Assembly (NCBI GenBank): GCA_947176745.1
Contig: CAMWRV010000002.1
Span: forward strand, 52,378 to 116,377
Length of the DNA: 64,000 bases
Direction: 5' to 3'
DNA from: an uncultured Muribaculaceae bacterium
GTDB lineage: Bacteria > Bacteroidota > Bacteroidia > Bacteroidales > Muribaculaceae
This document shows positions 18,187 through 26,768 of this stretch, piece by piece (position 1 is the stretch's first letter; every line of letters starts with the position of its first letter). A program made the translations under genes and the position numbers. The notes below the pieces were generated by a model. The model had not been told where the DNA came from, did no database searches, and saw only the letters and a program-made list of their open reading frames with translations.

Positions 18187-18795
18187 TCAGTTCGGGCAGA
18201 AGTCGTGCATGGCATTTTCCGGTCCGGCGTCCGCGGTCAGTCCGCTATCCGCACCGAAGCTTCTCTCTTCTTTGGGTTCGTAGAAGATAATTATGCCTAT
18301 CTGGTGCGAATTCTCGATTCCATAGCAGTTCTGTTCCGACACATATGCGCCCCGGATGTGGTTAGTCGCCATTATGTCGGTGATCTCGCACGCGTCAAGC
18401 AGAGCCATTCGCCCGATTCTCGCGCCATTGCAGTACACGTCGATCCAGTCTACGCCATCTTCGCGACACATGCACAGCCGGAGCGGACAGCCGGGCAGGA
18501 TTCTGTGCAGTTCCCGCGAGCCTTCGGCGGTGTCGGGCCCGCAGGTTAGGGCGAATGTCTGGCATGCCTGATGCCCGTGAAGTTCGATTATGCGCTCGAT
18601 GCGTGCAGTCATCTCATGATACGCTTCTTCTCCGATGAGGTCGATCGTTCTTGACTCACTGCTTTCTTTCTTCAGTTGTTCGAATCTTTCATGACTCAGC
18701 ATTCTCCGGGTGGCAAGCATGTCATGACGTGCCTGAAGACAGAAGGCGACCCCGGCGGCGATAACAACAATGCATATTATGACAACATCAACCAT
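18187..18795 (-). CDS. Membrane-anchored protein of unknown function, possible HIRAN-like domain
   Basis: I do not recognise the family with certainty. Residues 3-21 (DVVIICIVVIAAGVAFCLQ) form a single N-terminal membrane anchor, then a charged helix (residues 25-50) follows. From about residue 95, ILPGCPLRLCMCRED, then IDVYCNGARIGRMA and ITDIMATNHIRGAYVSE, resembles the spacing of a HIRAN domain (pG..L.L..e...V.V..nG..IG......I...). That domain normally recognises DNA ends, and membrane anchoring would be unusual. The C-terminal 30 residues look disordered. It stands alone downstream of the T9SS cargo gene and before nrdJ. Confidence 0.6.
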   Translation of the reverse strand: MVDVVIICIVVIAAGVAFCLQARHDMLATRRMLSHERFEQLKKESSESRTIDLIGEEAYHEMTARIERIIELHGHQACQTFALTCGPDTAEGSRELHRILPGCPLRLCMCREDGVDWIDVYCNGARIGRMALLDACEITDIMATNHIRGAYVSEQNCYGIENSHQIGIIIFYEPKEERSFGADSGLTADAGPENAMHDFCPN

Positions 18796-18860
18796 ATTGA
18801 TTCAGACTTTGCATTTAAGACCCCATCCCACAAAATGTTAATGCCGGGGTCTCGGATTTC

Positions 18861-18876
18861 GGTTTTAATTAAAACC
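18861..18876. promoter_or_regulatory. 16-bp perfect palindrome
   Basis: GGTTTTAATTAAAACC is a perfect AT-rich palindrome about 70 bp upstream of the 18187-18795 gene. It could be an operator, but there is no other support. Confidence 0.25.
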
Positions 18877-18926
18877 ATTTGCAGCCCTTGTTGGATTACG
18901 AAAGTCTTGTTTCAGTCAATAAAAAA

Positions 18927-18958
18927 GCGCGGAAGCGATGTTCGTATCGCTTCCGCGC
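18927..18958 (-). terminator. Terminator of the TlpA/DUF6029/Omp28 cluster
   Basis: A 13-bp GC-rich stem (GCGCGGAAGCGAT pairing with ATCGCTTCCGCGC) is followed on the minus strand by TTTTTTATTG. It lies 28 bp after the last gene of the cluster. Confidence 0.92.
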
Positions 18959-18986
18959 GGATTGTATTGTGGCTATTCGGAATGTC

Positions 18987-19679
18987 TTATCTGATGACAA
19001 TTTTGCCGCTTTTGTTTCCGAGAGTGTATACATATACTCCGGCCTGAATGCCTGTGGCGTCGATTGATCCTGTGCCGTTTACGGTTTTCTCGACAACCTG
19101 TTTGCCGTCGGTGCCGTAGAGCGCGAGAGTGCAGGGGGCGGCTGCCTCATATTTCAGTTCTCCGTTGCTGAATGTCACCAGAGTGTTGTCGATCTCGAAC
19201 ACAGACACGGCTCCGCCGCCTGCGGATGTGATAACGGTGATTGCCGCGATTTTTTCGGTCGAACCGGCCGGACATACGTAGATGTCGGAGATGATGGTCG
19301 GAGTCTCGGGTTCGTCATCCCAATACGATGTCTCGAATTCGAGAGGCATAGCCGAGTTGGCGGTAAGGCTGATTCCGGATTTGACAACTTTGTCGGAGCC
19401 GATCATACACGCGCCTCCGCAGCACATCTGTATGAATCTGGTGGAAGCCTGCGATTCGGCAGCCATTTCGGCAGTGATGTCCACAAGAATATTCTGGTCG
19501 CTTACGACAGATATCTCAGGGTCGCACATGAATGTTCCGAATCCGTCATCTTCCCAGTCAGTGCAGGTGACAGTCTCTCCAGAAGCGATTTCTTTACCGT
19601 TCTGAAGGAACTTTACGGTCTGTGCGTTCATGCCGAGCGCGAAAGCCGCACATGCGGCAAACAAGGTAAATTTTTTCAT
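18987..19679 (-). CDS. Exported Cys-rich protein with T9SS-type C-terminal sorting domain
   Basis: The N-terminus MKKFTLFAACAAFALGMNAQ is a signal peptide. The last ~70 residues (ALYGTDGKQVVEKTVNGTGSID, then GIQAGVYVYTLGNKSGKIVIR) match the general pattern of type IX secretion C-terminal domains, so surface delivery is likely. The mature part has seven Cys, including a compact MCCGGAC cluster, and otherwise resembles no family I know. It is the last gene of a same-strand set with TlpA, a DUF6029 barrel and Omp28, with a terminator directly after it. Disulfide formation or metal binding is only an inference from the Cys pattern. Confidence 0.85.
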   Translation of the reverse strand: MKKFTLFAACAAFALGMNAQTVKFLQNGKEIASGETVTCTDWEDDGFGTFMCDPEISVVSDQNILVDITAEMAAESQASTRFIQMCCGGACMIGSDKVVKSGISLTANSAMPLEFETSYWDDEPETPTIISDIYVCPAGSTEKIAAITVITSAGGGAVSVFEIDNTLVTFSNGELKYEAAAPCTLALYGTDGKQVVEKTVNGTGSIDATGIQAGVYVYTLGNKSGKIVIR

Positions 19680-19718
19680 AAGAATGAGTGATATGTTTTA
19701 TGATGAATTACTCGTTGA

Positions 19719-20603
19719 TCAGGATTGCCCTTCCTCTTCGCCGGTTTCGGAGTCAGCAGGGAAAAGAGCCTTGCGTACTACCTGAAGCACACCGCTCTTG
19801 TCGCTGACGAAGGCTACGACCGATATGTTCTCGGGAACCCAGTGTTCTTTGTCGGTCCAACGGTTGGCTATCGAACCTTCGGTTTCAGTCGGGAGACCTG
19901 CGACAAGAGAGATCTGCGAGCCTCGCAGACCGCTGAAGACCTGAGCACGGAACACATTGTTGTGCACATAGTCCTCCATAGTTCCTGCAGTGCTTCTTTG
20001 TGTGGCCACAATCCCGTTCTCGATGATCCAGAACTGAATGTCGGCGATGCGGTCGGTGCCGCTCTTGACTTCTGCTTTGATATCGATTGTTCCGAAGTAT
20101 CCGTTCTCTCCGTCGCGGCTGTCAGGAACGTATTCGGCATCAAGATCGATATTGACGTCGGTCTCGACCTTGATAGCGTTGCGAACCTCAGTCGGCCACA
20201 GGTCGTATACCATCGGCGAGCCCATGTTGATCACGCCCATTGGGAATGACTGGATGCCGTATGCCTCCATTATGGCGTTTCCCTCTTCTGTCATCAGTCC
20301 GATGCGGCCTGAACTGAAGTCGGTGCGTGAGGTCGACAGTCCGAATCCGCCGCAATGTATGCTTACGGCTATGAGCTTGTCTTCTCCATACCGTTCTTCA
20401 AGCTGCTCGATGACTTTGTGCGCGTCAGGGCAGTTGATGCAGGCCTGTCCGGTAAAGTCTTCGAGGAGCACTCCGCGTTCCGCTTTTACAGACTCGCCGA
20501 GTATGTAGCGGTCATTCGGGCTCACGTCATCACACGATACGAGTGCTGCCATTGACAAGGCGGCAATTGCTGTCAGAAGATGCTTTCTGTATGTGGTCTT
20601 CAT
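19719..20603 (-). CDS. Omp28-related outer membrane lipoprotein
   Basis: A lipoprotein signal ends in the lipobox AALVSC at about residue 24. Next comes a thioredoxin-like fold with VLLEDFTGQACINCPDAHKVIEQL, whose CINCP sits where thioredoxins carry CxxC, and then a cis-Pro-like region (IQSFPMGVINMG). The C-terminal half is a beta-rich domain (VNIDLDAEYVPDS onward). This matches the Omp28 family of Porphyromonas and related Bacteroidetes, whose role is poorly defined. The gene starts 9 bp after the DUF6029 gene stop, so translational coupling is likely. Confidence 0.9.
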   Translation of the reverse strand: MKTTYRKHLLTAIAALSMAALVSCDDVSPNDRYILGESVKAERGVLLEDFTGQACINCPDAHKVIEQLEERYGEDKLIAVSIHCGGFGLSTSRTDFSSGRIGLMTEEGNAIMEAYGIQSFPMGVINMGSPMVYDLWPTEVRNAIKVETDVNIDLDAEYVPDSRDGENGYFGTIDIKAEVKSGTDRIADIQFWIIENGIVATQRSTAGTMEDYVHNNVFRAQVFSGLRGSQISLVAGLPTETEGSIANRWTDKEHWVPENISVVAFVSDKSGVLQVVRKALFPADSETGEEEGQS

Positions 20604-20612
20604 TTCTTAGTC

Positions 20613-22283
20613 TTAGAAATTGTAGGTATAGTTTATCTTGAATCCGTGCATGGCCGGAACCGGTCGGCACAGACCTCCCGAGCAGTCGAAGCCGGCACGT
20701 GTGCGGCCATAGCTGAGCATGAGGCGGTTGTTGCGATAGTTGCCGGTGATGCCGAACATGTAGTAATGCGTGCCTGTGTCGCCGCAGTTCCACATGTCGC
20801 TGACCGACACCATGATATATGGAGTCCATGAGAACTCGAGCAGACCGTATGCCCAGTCTTTCTGATCCTGTTTGGTAAACAGATACTGTGCTTCGCCGCG
20901 CAGGGTGTACTTGCGGTTGAACCTGTATTTGGCGTCGGCCACAAGAATGTTGGTCCTGATGTATTTCTCGTCGGTCTCCACGATAGGTACAACCTGATTG
21001 TTGAGCATCTGGTTCATATACATGAACGTCATTGTGAACGGAGCCGAGAAGCGTTTCTCAATCTGGACATTGATGTCGTAGTAGTTGCAGTCTCCGTGGC
21101 CGAAGAAGCTGGAGGGGCGTGCACCGTCAGTACCCTGCACCATCCCGTCGAGTCCCTGCGGAGCCGGATTCATCGACAGTCCAGCCACATAACTTGCGTT
21201 GACAGTAAGTTTGGTGCCGTATCTGCCTCCGAGAGCGGAATGGCGGGGGAACATGTAGCTGAATGATCCCTGATACGCCCATTCGCCGTCGGCATACTGT
21301 GTCGCGTACGGATAAAGTGCCGGAAGTGAATATGTGTGCATGTAGGTGAACGCCGGCATGTAGTTGATATAAGCCGAAATCCCCTCAACTTTCCTTTGGG
21401 AGCGGTACGACATGTTGAAACTGCGTTTGGCCTGCAGCATGGCGCTGATGCCTTTCTTTGAGTATGACGCGCTGAGCATGTAGGCTGTTCCCGTTCCGTA
21501 GGTGTAGCTGTTGTCGTAGCTCGGGTCCTGACCTTTCCAGGCGAATTCGCCGAGTACGCTCCACGGGCCTTTGGCGAAGCTCGTGCGGACATCGAATGCG
21601 TTGACGCATTTCGGCAGATTGAGGTAATAGTCAGTATCGCCAACATATATTTCCTCCTCTCGCTCATGTTTGAGCACCCAGGAGCCTCCGATCATCCATG
21701 TGGCGCCGCGATCCTGCATCGAAGTGATGTAGTCGTGCATGTATAGTTCGGCGTTGGCGCCGTACACTTGTGAGTGCTTGCTCCAGTCCCAGTAGCGGCG
21801 CTGCACTCCGCCGAGCATTGTGAGGCGGAGTCCTCTGACTGCGTTTACATTGAGGCGTCCGCCGCGAATGGCGTTGTCGATGCCGAGTGCGCGGTCTTCG
21901 AATGTGCGGAGAATGAATCCGTTGCCAAACTGTTCGTAGAAATCTCCTGCGGTCAGGTCGAATCCTTTGTATTTTCCTTTAACGTAGAAATTCGACAGAC
22001 CCCAGCCTGCGAAATCTTTCTCATATCCGGGCAGAGGCCACTTCATGAACTCCGCTCTGAGACCGGCGTCGACATACCTGCTGGCCATGTTGACGTCGGC
22101 ATAAGTGTTGAAGAGAATTTTCTCGGCGTACGGGCCGATTGCTCCGATCTCGTTGTCTATCTCGGGGAATACGATGTCGGCCTGGACCGAGCCGTGCACA
22201 GCCACGGGATAATCTGCACTCGCTGTCTGTGACGCCAGTATCATGGCCGCGATGACCGGAATGCTGGTTTTATAAGGTTTCAT
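20613..22283 (-). CDS. DUF6029-type outer membrane beta-barrel protein
   Basis: The protein has a signal peptide (SIPVIAAMILASQTASA) and a long series of alternating beta-strand segments with aromatic girdles. It ends in the barrel-like terminal strand GFKINYTYNF. Motifs such as AGDFYEQFGNGFILRTFEDRALGIDNAIRGGRL are characteristic of DUF6029 as I remember it. No transport or enzymatic function is known to me. Its place between TlpA and Omp28 suggests that the three work together at the outer membrane, which is an inference. Confidence 0.85.
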   Translation of the reverse strand: MKPYKTSIPVIAAMILASQTASADYPVAVHGSVQADIVFPEIDNEIGAIGPYAEKILFNTYADVNMASRYVDAGLRAEFMKWPLPGYEKDFAGWGLSNFYVKGKYKGFDLTAGDFYEQFGNGFILRTFEDRALGIDNAIRGGRLNVNAVRGLRLTMLGGVQRRYWDWSKHSQVYGANAELYMHDYITSMQDRGATWMIGGSWVLKHEREEEIYVGDTDYYLNLPKCVNAFDVRTSFAKGPWSVLGEFAWKGQDPSYDNSYTYGTGTAYMLSASYSKKGISAMLQAKRSFNMSYRSQRKVEGISAYINYMPAFTYMHTYSLPALYPYATQYADGEWAYQGSFSYMFPRHSALGGRYGTKLTVNASYVAGLSMNPAPQGLDGMVQGTDGARPSSFFGHGDCNYYDINVQIEKRFSAPFTMTFMYMNQMLNNQVVPIVETDEKYIRTNILVADAKYRFNRKYTLRGEAQYLFTKQDQKDWAYGLLEFSWTPYIMVSVSDMWNCGDTGTHYYMFGITGNYRNNRLMLSYGRTRAGFDCSGGLCRPVPAMHGFKINYTYNF

Positions 22284-22325
22284 GTGGAATCGTCAGGTTC
22301 TGTAGGTTGTTTTCGGGTGCGGATC

Positions 22326-22823
22326 TTATTTGGTGATGAGCTGGCGTACGATCTCGATCAGGTGGTCTTCCGATCCTTCGGTATATCCGGAGTGTGACTC
22401 TACAATCTTGCCGTTGCCGTCAACCACCACTACATGAGGAGGGTTCTGACAGCCCATCGCGCGGGCGAAGTCGCCGCTCTGGTCAAGCAGCACGTCATAT
22501 TCCCATCCTCTGGCATCAGCCATAGGTTTCACCTTTGTGGCATTCTGTGCCTCGTCGATCGAGATGGCATAAACCTTGACTCCGGTCTCGTCGACCCAGT
22601 CGGGATAGACGTCGTGTATTGCGGTCAGCTCGCGGATGCAGGGTTTGCACCATGTTGCCCAAAAGCTGATAATGAAAGGCTTGCCGTCGTTGCTGAGAGT
22701 GGCGGAGTCTACAGGCTTTCCTGCGAGGTCTTTCAACTGCACCGAGGGGAGCTGCGCATTTGCTGAAATAGCGAGGCCAAGGGCGATTGCCGTCATGGCG
22801 AGAAGTCGTCTGAGAGATTTCAT
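22326..22823 (-). CDS. TlpA-like periplasmic thiol-disulfide oxidoreductase
   Basis: A signal peptide (LLAMTAIALGLAISANA) precedes a single AhpC-TSA/TlpA-type thioredoxin fold. The redox motif is FWATWCKPCIREL at about residue 55, and the conserved cis-Pro is in NPPHVVVVDGNGKIV. At 165 aa it is a minimal TlpA-like protein. It is the first gene of the cluster, with a promoter upstream and the DUF6029 barrel 42 bp downstream. It may reduce or isomerise disulfides in the Cys-bearing partners encoded after it; that is inference. Confidence 0.93.
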   Translation of the reverse strand: MKSLRRLLAMTAIALGLAISANAQLPSVQLKDLAGKPVDSATLSNDGKPFIISFWATWCKPCIRELTAIHDVYPDWVDETGVKVYAISIDEAQNATKVKPMADARGWEYDVLLDQSGDFARAMGCQNPPHVVVVDGNGKIVESHSGYTEGSEDHLIEIVRQLITK

Positions 22824-22923
22824 ATTGAATCGAATTTTGGTTTTACTGTTAGATTGAAATGTGGCGAAGCGGTTTAGTGAGCCATTGCCCCCAGACCCGC
22901 TTTGATAGTTTCTGTTTGGTGCG

Positions 22924-22954
22924 TAAAAATAGCGGTTAAATTCGGAATCACCAA
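22924..22954 (-). promoter_or_regulatory. Promoter of the TlpA/DUF6029/Omp28 cluster
   Basis: On the minus strand TTG lies 20 bp from TATTTTTA, one mismatch from TAnnTTTG, about 100 nt before the tlpA-like start. Confidence 0.5.
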
Positions 22955-23042
22955 ATTTAATTAATTTTTCTTGCTGAAAATATACGGAATCAGGCCGGAA
23001 TCAGGTTCGGCATTCCGGGCGTGCCCTCTTTCTGAACCATCG

Positions 23043-25043
23043 TTATCTCGGCTTGATCATGCCGTTGCGGTATGCGAAAAGCAGTTCACGCAGCTCGTCG
23101 ATCTGGGCCTGGAGTTCGACGCCTTTGTCAGTGTCGCGTACCCGCAGTCTGTTCTTGCTGAGTTCTACAAGCTGTATTGTCGATTTGATGTCGGTGCCGA
23201 GACGTATGGCCTCTTCGGTGCTGCTGAACGGCTCATGCTGCACAAGCTCAAATCCCCGGGAGTGGAACACAAGCGTATATCCCGCTATGCCGGTGGTGGT
23301 ATGGTATGCTTTTGCGAAGCCTCCGTCGATCACCATCAGTTTGCCGTTGGCTTTTATCGGCTGTTCACCTTTTCCGGCTTTCACGGGCACGTGGCCGTTG
23401 ATGATGTGGCGGTGCGCGCCTGACACTCCGAAGGAGTCAAGGATGCCGTCTACCACTTCCTCTCTTTCGCGCAGGATGTAATAGAATCCCTTGGGTTCGT
23501 CGTGTGTGTGCTTGTCGGCAATGAAGTAGCGCTCGAATGTGGTCATCTTTTCCTTGTCGAAGAGGGGAGAGTCGGGGCCGCACCATAGATACCAGTAGTA
23601 GTCTATGGCATATCGCCGCAGTTCGTCGGATGTGTCGTCGTTGTAGGCGGCACGCATCAGCATGCCTATCGCGTTGAGAAGATCTTTCCCCTTGAGCCGG
23701 GTGTCGAGTATGGTGATCTCGCGCAATGATCCGTCGGAGTTAAGCGGAACCGAGGCGTGAAACATGAGGTTGGAGTTGGAAATGTTGTATATTGATCCGT
23801 GGTCGAGCATGGTCGACATGTGGCGCCGCAGCTTGTCGCTGATTATAAATGAGCGGTGCAGTTTCTCCACAAGGTTCTTTTCGTCTTCGGTCAGAGCGTA
23901 GGGATCAGCCGGATCGACGGTGGGGAGGAAACTGTCGCGCATCGGATATGTCTGGCCGTCGATAGTTATCTGTTTGCGGTCTTCCGATATTGCCCCGAGC
24001 AGTTTGCGGCCTCCCATTTTCCATTCCGGATACCGGTCGATAAGCGCGCCTTCGAGTTTGAACTGGATAACTGTTATAGCCTTGTGCATTTTCGCCAGCA
24101 GTGATCGTGATCTCTCGTTGTCGGCAGAACTGCCCGGTTCGAGTTTCGGCTGGAATACTTCGCACGGATCATCGGCATAGGTCTCCATGGCGAATGTGGC
24201 CAGGGGCACGAGATTGATTCCGTAACCCTCCTCAAGGGTGTCCATGTTGCCGTAGCGCAGCGCTATGCGCAGCACATTGGCGATGCAGCTGTCGTTGCCG
24301 GCGGCCGCTCCCATCCACAGGGCGTCGTGGTTGCCCCACTGTATATCGAATCCTTTGTAATCGGCCAGAGTGTCCATTATGATGTGGGCGCCTTGTCCGC
24401 GGTCGTATATGTCGCCGAGTATGTGCAGACGGTCGATGCTGAGGTGCTGTATGACATTGCAGATGGCTATGATGAATTCATCTGCCTGTCCTGTCGATAT
24501 TATGGTTTCGACAATCCGGTTGTAGTACATCTGCTTGCTTTCGCCTCCGGGTGTCTCGTGAAGAAGTTCCTCGATGATATATGCGAATTCTTTCGGGAGG
24601 GCTTTTCTTACTTTCGAACGTGTGTATTTCGATGACACGCTCTGAAGCACTTTTACGAGCCTGTGGAGAGTCGTGTTGTAGAAGTCGTCGAGATCTTCCT
24701 CCTCTTCGCGTATTAGTTCGAGTTTCTGCTCGGGGTAATATATCAGCGAACAGAACTGGGCGATATCGGCGTCGCGCATCTCGTTGCCATAGATCTCGCG
24801 GACTTTGCGCTTGATGTTTCCCGAGGCGTTTTTCAATATATGGCGGAAAGCGGCGTCTTCACCGTGAAGGTCGGCTACAAAGTGCTCAGTGCCTTTGGGC
24901 AGGTTGAGTATGGCTTCGAGATTAATTATCTCGGAACTTGCCGCGCTTGCGGTTCCGAAAGTCTGGGAAAGAAGTTCCAGCACGCGTCGGTCTGTCTCGA
25001 TCTGCTCGGGCGAGTATTTCGCCATTGTGTTTTCAAGTGCCAT
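23043..25043 (-). CDS. fbp: Fructose-1,6-bisphosphatase, class III
   Basis: This enzyme catalyses the gluconeogenic dephosphorylation of fructose-1,6-bisphosphate. It belongs to the large manganese-dependent class III family related to metallophosphatases. The metal-binding motifs are HFVADLHGE (about residue 60), ILGDIYDRGQGAHIIMD, IQWGNHDALWMGA and HIINGHVPVKAGKGEQPIKANG. At 666 aa it is within the usual 640-670 range. Start 25043 is used; the in-frame ATG at 25025 (MAKYSPEQ) is equally possible. The gene stands alone, with its upstream end only about 45 bp from the MITE-like element. Confidence 0.95.
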   Translation of the reverse strand: MALENTMAKYSPEQIETDRRVLELLSQTFGTASAASSEIINLEAILNLPKGTEHFVADLHGEDAAFRHILKNASGNIKRKVREIYGNEMRDADIAQFCSLIYYPEQKLELIREEEEDLDDFYNTTLHRLVKVLQSVSSKYTRSKVRKALPKEFAYIIEELLHETPGGESKQMYYNRIVETIISTGQADEFIIAICNVIQHLSIDRLHILGDIYDRGQGAHIIMDTLADYKGFDIQWGNHDALWMGAAAGNDSCIANVLRIALRYGNMDTLEEGYGINLVPLATFAMETYADDPCEVFQPKLEPGSSADNERSRSLLAKMHKAITVIQFKLEGALIDRYPEWKMGGRKLLGAISEDRKQITIDGQTYPMRDSFLPTVDPADPYALTEDEKNLVEKLHRSFIISDKLRRHMSTMLDHGSIYNISNSNLMFHASVPLNSDGSLREITILDTRLKGKDLLNAIGMLMRAAYNDDTSDELRRYAIDYYWYLWCGPDSPLFDKEKMTTFERYFIADKHTHDEPKGFYYILREREEVVDGILDSFGVSGAHRHIINGHVPVKAGKGEQPIKANGKLMVIDGGFAKAYHTTTGIAGYTLVFHSRGFELVQHEPFSSTEEAIRLGTDIKSTIQLVELSKNRLRVRDTDKGVELQAQIDELRELLFAYRNGMIKPR

Positions 25044-25088
25044 GTCTCTTGCGGTTTAAGGTTTTCGTCTTGGTTTCGGTAAATCAAT

Positions 25089-25272
25089 AAGTAAGTGCTC
25101 AAATTTAAACGATAGCAAGTGGTGAAATATCTTTCATACAATCTGCGGCTTCTTTTTTGTCGCTTCCGGTTTGTCGCTCAGTCGCATAGCCCGCTATGCT
25201 CCTTCACTCCGCACCGGAACCGCCTAAAAAACAAGCTCGCATTTTGTATAAATTAAATTTGAACACTTACTT
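25089..25272. mobile_element. MITE-like palindromic element (184 bp) with 20-bp terminal inverted repeats
   Basis: The ends are AAGTAAGTGCTCAAATTTAA and the inverted TTAAATTTGAACACTTACTT, matching at 19 of 20 positions. Inside is a second, offset hairpin: TTCCGGT (25164-25170) pairs with ACCGGAA (25213-25219) around the perfect core GCATAGC-CC-GCTATGC (25184-25199). No ORF is present. Each end contains TAAATTTG, a TAnnTTTG match facing outward, toward fbp on the left and the 25327 gene on the right. A minimal version of the same ends lies at 36967-36996. There is no clear target-site duplication, so mobility is an inference. Confidence 0.6.
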
Positions 25273-25310
25273 GCGGTCTGCAATTATAACGTTTTTTGAC
25301 GGATTTTCCT

Positions 25311-25318
25311 TATCTTTG
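25311..25318 (+). promoter_or_regulatory. -7 element directly before the 25327 gene
   Basis: TATCTTTG fits TAnnTTTG and ends 8 bp before the ATG. No TTG is present 19-21 bp upstream. Confidence 0.45.
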
Positions 25319-25326
25319 TAGCTGAA

Positions 25327-25593
25327 ATGAAAAAGATTTTCATTATTTTACGTGACCGGCTCGGTTCGATGTCTTTCCGCACCGGCGTTTTTGTGGCAGC
25401 TCTGTGTGCGGTCTGTTATGCCGTTTCATTCGCTCAGATGCTGCTTCCGCTTCCTGTTGCTGCCAAAGGCGCGTTATGGGTGATTTTCTTCGGACTCGCA
25501 AAGACGTTCCAGTATTCCGCGATACTGATTCTCGGCAAGGAGGGTGTTGTAAGACTGAAAGCCCTTTTCAGGAAACAGTCGGGTGAAAGCTGA
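25327..25593 (+). CDS. Small two-helix membrane protein, unknown function
   Basis: This 88-aa protein has a short basic N-terminus and two hydrophobic segments at about residues 19-40 (TGVFVAALCAVCYAVSFAQMLL) and 44-68 (AKGALWVIFFGLAKTFQYSAILIL). It ends in a basic tail (VRLKALFRKQSGES). I do not recognise a named family. The ORF-track frame of the following DAHP synthase overlaps its end by 11 bp if the earliest ATG is used, so the two are probably co-transcribed. Confidence 0.75.
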   Translation: MKKIFIILRDRLGSMSFRTGVFVAALCAVCYAVSFAQMLLPLPVAAKGALWVIFFGLAKTFQYSAILILGKEGVVRLKALFRKQSGES

Positions 25594-25615
25594 TGTTTTG
25601 TTGTATATGACTTCT

Positions 25616-26743
25616 ATGATTGAATTCAAAGAACTGATTCCTATATTCGATGCTGAATCGCCGGTCATCATTGCCGGTCCGTGCAGCGCCGAGTCGCGCG
25701 CGCAGACTCTGCGTACTGCCGAAGAACTGGCGTCTGCCGGGATAAGATATTTTAGAGCCGGAGTGTGGAAACCGCGCACACGCCCGGGCTCTTTTGAGGG
25801 TGTCGGAGCCAAGGCGTTGCCGTGGCTGGCCGAGGTGCGCGAGAAAACAGGCATGACTCCTATGACGGAGATCGCGTCGCCCGCTCATCTGCGCAATGCG
25901 CTAAGAGCCGGCATCTTCACGGTCTGGATAGGCGCGAGAACTACTGCAAATCCTTTCGCCGTGCAGGAAATCGCTGATTTTATTTCGAGTTTGCCGCAGG
26001 GCGAAAAGGATCGGATTGGGGTGCTTGTCAAGAATCCGGTCAATCCTGATCTTGAACTGTGGATAGGGGCGTTGCAGAGGCTTTACCGCGCCGGAGTGCG
26101 CCGGCTCGGCGCCATTCACAGGGGATTCAGCGCATATGGCAGCCATTTGTACAGAAATGTGCCTGAGTGGCGTATTCCGATCGAGCTCAAGCGTCGCATC
26201 CCCTCGCTGCCGCTGATATGCGATCCGAGTCATATCGGAGGACGCCGGGATCTGATCGGCAAGATTTCACAGCAGGCTCTCGACATGCGTTTTGACGGAC
26301 TGATCATAGAGTCGCACAGTGATCCTGACTGTGCGCTCAGCGACAGTGCCCAGCAGGTCACTCCTTCAGAACTCTCGTCAATACTTTCGTCGCTCAGAAG
26401 CAGTCCTGAATCGACTGCTGAAGATAGCCTCAGGGTGTATCGTGAAGAGATCGACATCATAGATGAAGAACTGGTGACGCTGCTTTCCCGCCGCATGGAT
26501 GTGGCACGCCGCATAGGCAGTCTCAAGATACGCGAGGGCGTGTCGGTCGTGCAGCCCGGACGTTATAGCATGCTTATGGAGCGCCGTGTGGCCGATGGCG
26601 AGCGGCTCGGACTTTGCCCTGATTTCATGCGCAGGATTCTTGGAGTCATCCATGAGGAATCTGTGCGCCAGCAGTTGAGCCTGCGGAGTAATGAATGCGA
26701 AACCGACATAGCGGGAGACAATGGTGTGACGGAGGACAATTAA
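25616..26743 (+). CDS. Bifunctional 3-deoxy-7-phosphoheptulonate synthase / chorismate mutase
   Basis: It makes DAHP from phosphoenolpyruvate and erythrose-4-phosphate (first shikimate step) and converts chorismate to prephenate. The N-terminal KDO8P/DAHP synthase-type barrel covers about residues 1-265 with PVIIAGPCSAES, FRAGVWKPRTRPGSFEG, IHRGF and LICDPSHIGGRRD. A type II (AroQ) chorismate mutase helix bundle follows at about 285-365 (VYREEIDIIDEELVTLLSRRMDVARRIG, then RYSMLMERR). Start 25616 (MIEFKELIP) is chosen because it aligns with short-N-terminus relatives; 25607 and 25583 are alternatives. This fusion is typical of Bacteroidetes, and fusion may allow feedback control. Confidence 0.93.
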   Translation: MIEFKELIPIFDAESPVIIAGPCSAESRAQTLRTAEELASAGIRYFRAGVWKPRTRPGSFEGVGAKALPWLAEVREKTGMTPMTEIASPAHLRNALRAGIFTVWIGARTTANPFAVQEIADFISSLPQGEKDRIGVLVKNPVNPDLELWIGALQRLYRAGVRRLGAIHRGFSAYGSHLYRNVPEWRIPIELKRRIPSLPLICDPSHIGGRRDLIGKISQQALDMRFDGLIIESHSDPDCALSDSAQQVTPSELSSILSSLRSSPESTAEDSLRVYREEIDIIDEELVTLLSRRMDVARRIGSLKIREGVSVVQPGRYSMLMERRVADGERLGLCPDFMRRILGVIHEESVRQQLSLRSNECETDIAGDNGVTEDN

Positions 26744-26768
26744 GGAGACGCCCGGACGTTGCTATGAT

